Assembly (NCBI RefSeq): GCF_020514235.1
Contig: NZ_VTLB01000005.1
Span: 1-64,000 of the forward strand
Direction: 5' to 3'
Source of the DNA: Synechococcus sp. MU1617
GTDB lineage: Bacteria > Cyanobacteriota > Cyanobacteriia > PCC-6307 > Cyanobiaceae
Length of the DNA stretch: 64,000 bases
Positions 59,046 to 64,000 of this stretch are shown here, piece by piece. Made by a program: the position numbers and the translations under genes. Below the pieces are notes generated by a model. That model worked only from the letters and a program-made list of their open reading frames with translations, was not told the origin of the DNA and made no database searches. Each line of letters begins with the position of its first letter. Positions within the stretch are counted from its first letter, which is position 1.

Positions 59046-59411
59046 TCAGATCACCTCCGGAGCGAGGGACACGATTTTGGTGAAGCTGCGCTCACGCAGC
59101 TCACGGGCCACCGGTCCGAAGACGCGAGTGCCTTTCGGGTTTTTGTCGTCGTTGATGATGACGGCGGCGTTGTCGTCGAACCGGATTGAGTTTCCGGTCT
59201 CACGACGCATGGTGGCTTTGGTGCGCACCACAACGGCCTTCACCACGTCGGACTTTTTGACACCCATGTTGGGGGCGGCATCCTTGACGGCGGCAACGAT
59301 CACGTCGCCAACGTGGGCGTAGCGACGGTTGGTGCCGAGGACGCGAATGCACTGGATGCGCTTGGCGCCGCTGTTGTCGGCAACGGTGAGATAGGACTCC
59401 TGCTGGATCAC
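59046..59411 (-). CDS. rplN: 50S ribosomal protein L14
   Basis: 121 residues. [22 protein letters not shown] is the classic L14 start. The initiation codon is GTG and shares GTGA with the rpsQ stop, implying coupled translation. It lies at the subunit interface. Confidence 0.98.
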   Translation of the reverse strand: MIQQESYLTVADNSGAKRIQCIRVLGTNRRYAHVGDVIVAAVKDAAPNMGVKKSDVVKAVVVRTKATMRRETGNSIRFDDNAAVIINDDKNPKGTRVFGPVARELRERSFTKIVSLAPEVI

Positions 59412-59704
59412 TGCTTCACCTCCTGAGCTTCAGCCTTGTTGGCTTCTTCAGCTGCAGCCTTGGGGCTGTGGCTGAGAACCTCGGCGATGGCCCACCGCTT
59501 CTGGCGGCTCATCGGACGGGTTTCAGTGATGCGAACGCGGTCACCGACGCGACAGGTGTTGTCTTCGTCGTGAGCCTTGTAACGGGTGGTACGGCTGACC
59601 GTCTTTTGATAGATGGGGTGTGGGAAGCGGCTTTCCACCGCGACCACCACCGTTTTTTCCATCTTGTCGCTGACGACGGTGCCGATCCTTTCCTTGACTG
59701 CCAT
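59408..59704 (-). CDS. rpsQ: 30S ribosomal protein S17
   Basis: 98 residues. [21 protein letters not shown] and [23 protein letters not shown] form the OB-fold. The last ~18 residues are an A/E/K-rich tail ([16 protein letters not shown]) beyond the bacterial core. Confidence 0.97.
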   Translation of the reverse strand: MAVKERIGTVVSDKMEKTVVVAVESRFPHPIYQKTVSRTTRYKAHDEDNTCRVGDRVRITETRPMSRQKRWAIAEVLSHSPKAAAEEANKAEAQEVKQ

Positions 59705-59721
59705 GGTTACGGAGTGGGGGA

Positions 59722-59931
59722 TCAGGAGGCGGTGGAGCGCTGGCGCTCCGACTGCACCGTCAGCAGCTGGGCCAGCTTGATGCGGACCTCTTTGAAACGG
59801 TGCGTGTTGGCGAGCTGGCGCGTGGCCTGCTCGAAACGGAGTTGGAACAGTTCGCGGCGCAGGCCGTCGATCTGTTCGTTGATGTCCGAATCGGACAGGC
59901 TGCGCACATCGGCGGCGTTAGGACGGGCCAT
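59722..59931 (-). CDS. rpmC: 50S ribosomal protein L29
   Basis: 69 residues, helical hairpin: [32 protein letters not shown] then [16 protein letters not shown]. It lies at the peptide exit site, where SRP and trigger factor dock. Confidence 0.96.
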   Translation of the reverse strand: MARPNAADVRSLSDSDINEQIDGLRRELFQLRFEQATRQLANTHRFKEVRIKLAQLLTVQSERQRSTAS

Positions 59932-59933
59932 GG

Positions 59934-60410
59934 TCAGGACTCCACGGTGACGGCTTCAGAAGCTGCCGGAGCCTTGGCACCAGCTGACTTCTCCTGCTCA
60001 TCCAGCTGGATGAACTTGGTCTTCACGGGAAGCTTGTATTGCGCGAGGCGCATGGCTTCCTTGGCGATTTCGGGGGTGATTTCGTCACCGCCCATCTCGA
60101 ACAGGATCCGGCCGGGCTTGATCACCGCCACCCAGAATTCTGGGTTGCCCTTACCGGAACCCATCCGGGTTTCGGCAGCGCGCATGGTGACCGGCTTGTC
60201 GGGGAAGATCCGGATCCAGATTTTTCCGCCACGCTTGACGTAGCGGGTCATGGCACGACGGCTGGCCTCGATCTGGCGCGAGGTGATCCAGCCACATTCC
60301 TGTGCCTGCAGCGCGAACTGTCCGAAGGCAATGGTGTTGCCCCGGGTGGCGACGCCGCGCATGCGGCCTCGCTGCTGCTTACGGAATTTGACGCGTTTTG
60401 GACTCAGCAT
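59934..60410 (-). CDS. rplP: 50S ribosomal protein L16
   Basis: 158 residues. [40 protein letters not shown] and [21 protein letters not shown] ~20-residue Ala-rich tail extends past the usual end. It positions A-site tRNA near the peptidyl-transferase centre. Confidence 0.97.
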   Translation of the reverse strand: MLSPKRVKFRKQQRGRMRGVATRGNTIAFGQFALQAQECGWITSRQIEASRRAMTRYVKRGGKIWIRIFPDKPVTMRAAETRMGSGKGNPEFWVAVIKPGRILFEMGGDEITPEIAKEAMRLAQYKLPVKTKFIQLDEQEKSAGAKAPAASEAVTVES

Positions 60411-60426
60411 GGTTCAGGCCTCCTGT

Positions 60427-61155
60427 TCAACCCTCGTTGGAGCGGTCTTCGAACTGTTGGGGCCGACGGCTGGCCCGGCGCCGGGGGGCGGCCCCCACCG
60501 GCATGGGCTGAGCTTGTTCGCTCAGCACCTCGCCCTTGAACACCCACACCTTGATGCCGAGCACGCCGTAGGTCGTGCTGGCCACCTTGGTGGCGTAGTC
60601 GATGTCGGCACGCAGGGTGTGCAGGGGCACCCGACCCTCACGGGTCCATTCCGTCCGAGCGATCTCAGCACCGTTCAGGCGACCGGACACCTGGATCTTC
60701 AGACCCAGAACACCGGCACGCTGAGCGCGCTGCACAGCCATGCGGATGGTGCGGCGGAAGGCCACACGCTTCTCAAGCTGCTGGGCGATGTATTCGGCGA
60801 GGAGGAAGGCATCACCGTCGACGCGTTCGACCTCGACAACATTGATCCGCACCTGACGACTGGAGTCGCCGACGGTCTTCTGAATGCCGGAACGAAGGTC
60901 TTCGATGCCGCTGCCTTGACGGCCGACCAGCACACCAGGGCGTGCGGTCTTGAGTTCAACTTCAAGTTGATCGGCCTTACGGGCGATCAGCACATCGCTG
61001 ATGCCGGCTGAGCCGTACTTCTTGTGGATGAACTTGCGAATCCGGTCATCCTCCTGAAGGAGGGCCGGATAGTTTTTGCTGGAGGCGTACCAGCGTGACC
61101 GGTGTTCCTGGGTGATCCCCAGGCGCAGACCGGTTGGGTTGATTTTGTGTCCCAT
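60427..61155 (-). CDS. rpsC: 30S ribosomal protein S3
   Basis: 242 residues. [20 protein letters not shown], a KH domain with [15 protein letters not shown], and the C-terminal domain [24 protein letters not shown]. It lines the mRNA entry helicase site. The R/P-rich C-terminus (about 218-242) is slightly extended. Confidence 0.97.
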   Translation of the reverse strand: MGHKINPTGLRLGITQEHRSRWYASSKNYPALLQEDDRIRKFIHKKYGSAGISDVLIARKADQLEVELKTARPGVLVGRQGSGIEDLRSGIQKTVGDSSRQVRINVVEVERVDGDAFLLAEYIAQQLEKRVAFRRTIRMAVQRAQRAGVLGLKIQVSGRLNGAEIARTEWTREGRVPLHTLRADIDYATKVASTTYGVLGIKVWVFKGEVLSEQAQPMPVGAAPRRRASRRPQQFEDRSNEG

Positions 61156-61175
61156 TGGGTCAGAGTCCTCGAGGG

Positions 61176-61541
61176 TCAGGAATCGGTCTGAGCCGCCACA
61201 GCAATGCTGATGTGGCAGGTCTGTTTCTTGATCTGGAAAGCCCGGCCTTGGGCGCGGGGGCGATAGCGCTTCATGGAAGGGCCCATGTCAGCGCTGGCGC
61301 TCGAGATCACCAGAGAAGAGGGGTCAAGACCGAGGTTGTGCTCAGCGTTGGCCACCGCAGACCGGAGCACCTTGGTGATCGGGCCGGTGGAGCGGTAGGG
61401 CATGAACTCGAGCATGATCAGCGCGTCGCGGTAGGTGCGGCCACGGATTTGGTCGAGCACACGACGCACCTTGGACACAGAGCCTCGGATGAAGCGTCCG
61501 TGAGCCTGGGCAGTGGGTGCCGTTGGGGTTGACGATGTCAT
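61176..61541 (-). CDS. rplV: 50S ribosomal protein L22
   Basis: 121 residues. [28 protein letters not shown], then [14 protein letters not shown] and the tunnel hairpin [24 protein letters not shown] short T/P/A-rich N-terminus precedes the core. Confidence 0.97.
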   Translation of the reverse strand: MTSSTPTAPTAQAHGRFIRGSVSKVRRVLDQIRGRTYRDALIMLEFMPYRSTGPITKVLRSAVANAEHNLGLDPSSLVISSASADMGPSMKRYRPRAQGRAFQIKKQTCHISIAVAAQTDS

Positions 61542-61544
61542 GGA

Positions 61545-61820
61545 TTAGCGGCCTCCTTTCTTGTCTCTGATGTGGCCCTTGAAGGTGCGGGTGGGAGCGA
61601 ACTCTCCCAGCTTGTGACCCACCATTTGCTCGGTGATGAACACCGGCACATGGGTGCGGCCGTTGTGAACCGCGATCGTGTGGCCGATCATCATCGGCAG
61701 GATCGTGGAGGCCCGTGACCAGGTCTTGATCACAGACTTGTCGTCGTTGTCGTTCTGCTTTTCAACCTTGCGAAGCAGGCTGTCGGCAATAAACGGACCT
61801 TTTTTGAGTGAACGTCCCAT
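61545..61820 (-). CDS. rpsS: 30S ribosomal protein S19
   Basis: 91 residues. [44 protein letters not shown] and [15 protein letters not shown]. It binds the 30S head with S13. rplV starts 3 bases after its stop. Confidence 0.98.
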   Translation of the reverse strand: MGRSLKKGPFIADSLLRKVEKQNDNDDKSVIKTWSRASTILPMMIGHTIAVHNGRTHVPVFITEQMVGHKLGEFAPTRTFKGHIRDKKGGR

Positions 61821-61855
61821 AACGGTTTAAGCAAGCGGCAAAGTGATGGATTGCA

Positions 61856-62719
61856 TCAGGAATCGCGTCCGCCACGGCTCCGCTTGGAGGTCTTGCGACG
61901 CTTCCGGAGCACGTATTGGTTGCTGGGTTTGTTCCGCTTGCGGGTCTTGAGACCGAGGGCGGGTTTGCCCCAGGGGGTCACCGGGCCGGAACGGCCGATC
62001 GGTGCACGACCCTCACCACCACCGTGGGGGTGATCGCAGGGGTTCATCACACTGCCTCGAACCTGAGGACGACGTCCGAGCCAGCGGCGACGACCGGCCT
62101 TACCCAGGCTGGTGTTGCGCATTTCGGAGTTGCCGACCTCGCCGAGGGTGGCGTAGCACTCGCGGCGAACCAGGCGAACCTCGGTGGAGGGCAGCTTCAG
62201 AGCGACGTAGTCGCCTTCTTTTGCCATCACCTGGGCGCTGGCACCGGCTGTCCGGACCATCTGGCCGCCTCGACCGGCGTAGAGCTCAACGCAGTGAACA
62301 GCCGAACCGAGGGGCACCGAGGACAACGGCATGGCGTTGCCGTTCTCGATCGGGGCATCAGGGCCGGAGACCACGGTCTGACCCACCTGAACTCCTGCGG
62401 GAGCCAGGATGTAGCGCTTCTCGCCATCGGCGTAGAAGAGCAGTGCCAGACGCGCGTTGCGGTGCGGGTCGTAGTGAATTGCGGCCACCTTGGCGGTGAC
62501 ACCGTGCTTGTTGCGACGGAAATCAACCACGCGGTAGAGGCGCTTGTGGCCACCACCGCGATGGCGGCAGGTGATCACACCGCGGTTGTTGCGACCCTTG
62601 CGGCGGTGTTTAGCCACCACCAGGGTCCGCTCCGGCTTGCGGCTGGTGATCTCACTGAAATCAGTGACCACCCGGGTGCGGGTACCGGGGGTGTAGGGGC
62701 GGAAATTACGGATTGCCAT
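61856..62719 (-). CDS. rplB: 50S ribosomal protein L2
   Basis: 287 residues. [37 protein letters not shown], and the conserved [14 protein letters not shown] loop near the peptidyl-transferase centre with its histidine. C-terminal basic tail [13 protein letters not shown]. Confidence 0.98.
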   Translation of the reverse strand: MAIRNFRPYTPGTRTRVVTDFSEITSRKPERTLVVAKHRRKGRNNRGVITCRHRGGGHKRLYRVVDFRRNKHGVTAKVAAIHYDPHRNARLALLFYADGEKRYILAPAGVQVGQTVVSGPDAPIENGNAMPLSSVPLGSAVHCVELYAGRGGQMVRTAGASAQVMAKEGDYVALKLPSTEVRLVRRECYATLGEVGNSEMRNTSLGKAGRRRWLGRRPQVRGSVMNPCDHPHGGGEGRAPIGRSGPVTPWGKPALGLKTRKRNKPSNQYVLRKRRKTSKRSRGGRDS

Positions 62720-62734
62720 GACGATTCAGACCCC

Positions 62735-63037
62735 TCAGGACTCAGGGAAGAGTTGGATCGAGTTGCCCTCCGCCAGGCGCACCACGGCTTTCTTCACCTG
62801 GGCACGTTTGCCGGCGAAGCGACCCATGCGACGGGAGCGTCGCGGGGGATTCATGGTGCTGATGCCGGTGACCTTCACATCGAAGAGCTGCTCAATGGCG
62901 GCCTTGATGTCGGGCTTCGCGGCGCGGTGGTCTACCTCGAAGGTGTACTGGTTGATTTCGAGGGCGCGGGTGGCCTTCTCGGTGATCAGGGGACGGCGGA
63001 TCACATCCGCCAGGCGTCCTTGGAAACGTTCAGTCAT
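62735..63037 (-). CDS. rplW: 50S ribosomal protein L23
   Basis: 100 residues from the ATG giving [21 protein letters not shown]; 18 upstream codons overlapping rplD are rejected. Contains [15 protein letters not shown] and the exit-tunnel loop. The start overlaps the rplD end by 8 bases. Confidence 0.96.
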   Translation of the reverse strand: MTERFQGRLADVIRRPLITEKATRALEINQYTFEVDHRAAKPDIKAAIEQLFDVKVTGISTMNPPRRSRRMGRFAGKRAQVKKAVVRLAEGNSIQLFPES

Positions 63038-63665
63038 CGCCGTAGACCTCCTGGATGGTTGCGAGAGCTTCCTCGCCCAGCACCAATGCATTGGCGTGGA
63101 GCAGGTCGAAGACGTTCAGCTGATCTGCGGAGATCAACTTGACTTTCTCCAGGTTGCGCACGGAACGGCGGACAACATCGGAGGGGTTCGTCAGAACGAT
63201 GAGCACTTTGGAGCCGGCCGCGACACCGAGGCGTCCCAAGGCGTCCGTGATCTCACGGGTCTTGGGGGCCTCCAGCGCAGTAGCGAAGTCCTTCACGACG
63301 GTCACATCGTCAATGCGAGCCATCAGCGCAGTGCGCAGGGCCAGACGACGCTCCTTGCGGTTCATCGCAAGGTTGTACGTGCGGGGCTTGGGTCCAAAGA
63401 TGATGCCGCCGCCGGGCTTCAGGGGAGTCCGGATCGATCCCTGACGGGCCCGACCAGTTCCTTTCTGCTTGTAGGGCTTGCGACCACCACCGCGCACTTC
63501 TGAGCGGGTGAGGGTGCTGGCGGTTCCTTGGCGTGCATGGGCCTGCTGACGCAGAACAGCCCGATGCATGAGATCAACGGCGGTGGTCTCTTTGGCCACC
63601 TTCAGGTCCAGGGTTGCCTTACCGGCTTCCTTGCCCTGCCAATCACGAACGACACAACTGGCCAT
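63030..63665 (-). CDS. rplD: 50S ribosomal protein L4
   Basis: 211 residues from the ATG at 63665; a GTG one codon earlier is possible. The rplC stop and this ATG share [38 protein letters not shown] is the tunnel-lining loop, with a C-terminal alpha/beta domain. In E. coli L4 controls the S10 operon by attenuation; no such leader lies in the window. Confidence 0.97.
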   Translation of the reverse strand: MASCVVRDWQGKEAGKATLDLKVAKETTAVDLMHRAVLRQQAHARQGTASTLTRSEVRGGGRKPYKQKGTGRARQGSIRTPLKPGGGIIFGPKPRTYNLAMNRKERRLALRTALMARIDDVTVVKDFATALEAPKTREITDALGRLGVAAGSKVLIVLTNPSDVVRRSVRNLEKVKLISADQLNVFDLLHANALVLGEEALATIQEVYGDD

Positions 63666-64000
63666 CACTTACCTCCTTTGGCGGGCTTGGCGCCCACGCG
63701 CAAGGCCGGGCGGATGTTGAGCAGCGCACCAGGCTTGCCGGGCACGGATCCCTTCACCACCAGCAGGTTGTGCTCGCTGTCCACCTTGAGGATGGTCAGA
63801 CCGCGGGTGGTGATTTTCTTGCCGCCATAGCGACCGGCCATCCGCTTACCGGGATAGATCCGGCCAGGGGTCGTACCGGCACCGGTCGAACCGGGCTCGC
63901 GGTGGTTCTTCGAACCGTGGGTCATCGGACCCCGGCTGAAGCCGTGGCGCTTCTGGTAGCCAGAGAAGCCGCGGCCGACAGTGTCACCGCTGACATCCAC
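63665..64000 (-). CDS. rplC: 50S ribosomal protein L3, C-terminal part (cut by window edge)
   Basis: 112 codons are in the window, from [14 protein letters not shown] to the stop. [24 protein letters not shown] and [15 protein letters not shown] [13 protein letters not shown] are the L3 core with the extension to the peptidyl-transferase centre. The N-terminal half lies beyond the right edge. Confidence 0.96.
   Translation of the reverse strand: MDVSGDTVGRGFSGYQKRHGFSRGPMTHGSKNHREPGSTGAGTTPGRIYPGKRMAGRYGGKKITTRGLTILKVDSEHNLLVVKGSVPGKPGALLNIRPALRVGAKPAKGGK

Overview
This window is a stretch of core chromosome from a unicellular marine picocyanobacterium, most likely marine Synechococcus (cluster 5). 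It carries psbA (N-terminal edge only), psaA-psaB, psaL and a 38-residue PsaI. It also has a ferredoxin-type glutamate synthase, an LL-diaminopimelate aminotransferase, a vitamin E/plastoquinone-branch methyltransferase and an RNase E ending in the cyanobacterial PNPase-binding nonapeptide. The ribosomal clusters have the cyanobacterial layout: S10 sits with the str genes, and S14 and L30 are missing from the spc region. Base composition is GC-rich (roughly 60% by eye), except for a few AT-richer genes at 1.8-3.9 kb and 36.1-37.1 kb. I did not identify the strain.

Layout. 0-6.4 kb: psbA runs leftward off the edge and is divergent from a B12-type radical SAM gene. A sulfotransferase follows, and it meets a sulfatase tail to tail; the sulfatase is the last gene of a leftward dapL-clpS-CPBP protease-sulfatase run. 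6.4-13.3 kb: a radical SAM/DUF2344 fusion, rne with a long leader, rnhB, a DUF1997 gene and pheA. 13.3-19.7 kb: leftward str operon rpsL-rpsG-fusA-tuf-rpsJ, continuing into a Lon-N-domain gene and an MPBQ/MSBQ methyltransferase. 19.7-31.0 kb: a divergent IscA-like protein, a phosphodiester-glycosidase-like protein, Fd-GOGAT, a YciI protein, lipA, tRNA-Pro(CGG), a CbiG-CobJ fusion and a secreted proline/glutamate-rich protein.

31.0-42.9 kb: photosystem I. psaA-psaB run rightward behind a 404-base leader and end in a set of hairpins. An AraC-type regulator, a DUF3598-like protein, a two-cupin protein and an RND transporter lie between them and psaI-psaL. 42.9-48.0 kb: a HEAT-like protein, a membrane glycosyltransferase, three cell-wall-related genes (NlpC/P60 peptidase, penicillin-binding-type serine hydrolase, alanine racemase), tRNA-Ser(GCT) and an HNH nuclease.

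47.9-64 kb: one long leftward S10/spc/alpha-type ribosomal supercluster. In transcription order it runs rplC (cut by the edge), rplD, rplW, rplB, rpsS, rplV, rpsC, rplP, rpmC, rpsQ, rplN, rplX, rplE, rpsH, rplF, rplR, rpsE, rplO, secY, adk, rpmJ, rpsM, rpsK, rpoA, rplQ, truA, rplM, rpsI, rpmE, prfA. Tight spacing and start/stop overlaps suggest extensive translational coupling.

I found no phage, insertion sequence, CRISPR array or defence island. The window is mostly conserved housekeeping and photosynthesis DNA. The more unusual items are the sulfotransferase/sulfatase pair, the psbA and rne leader structures, the four-gene cassette splitting the photosystem I genes, and a cobJ frame with no usable start codon where homology-like sequence begins.
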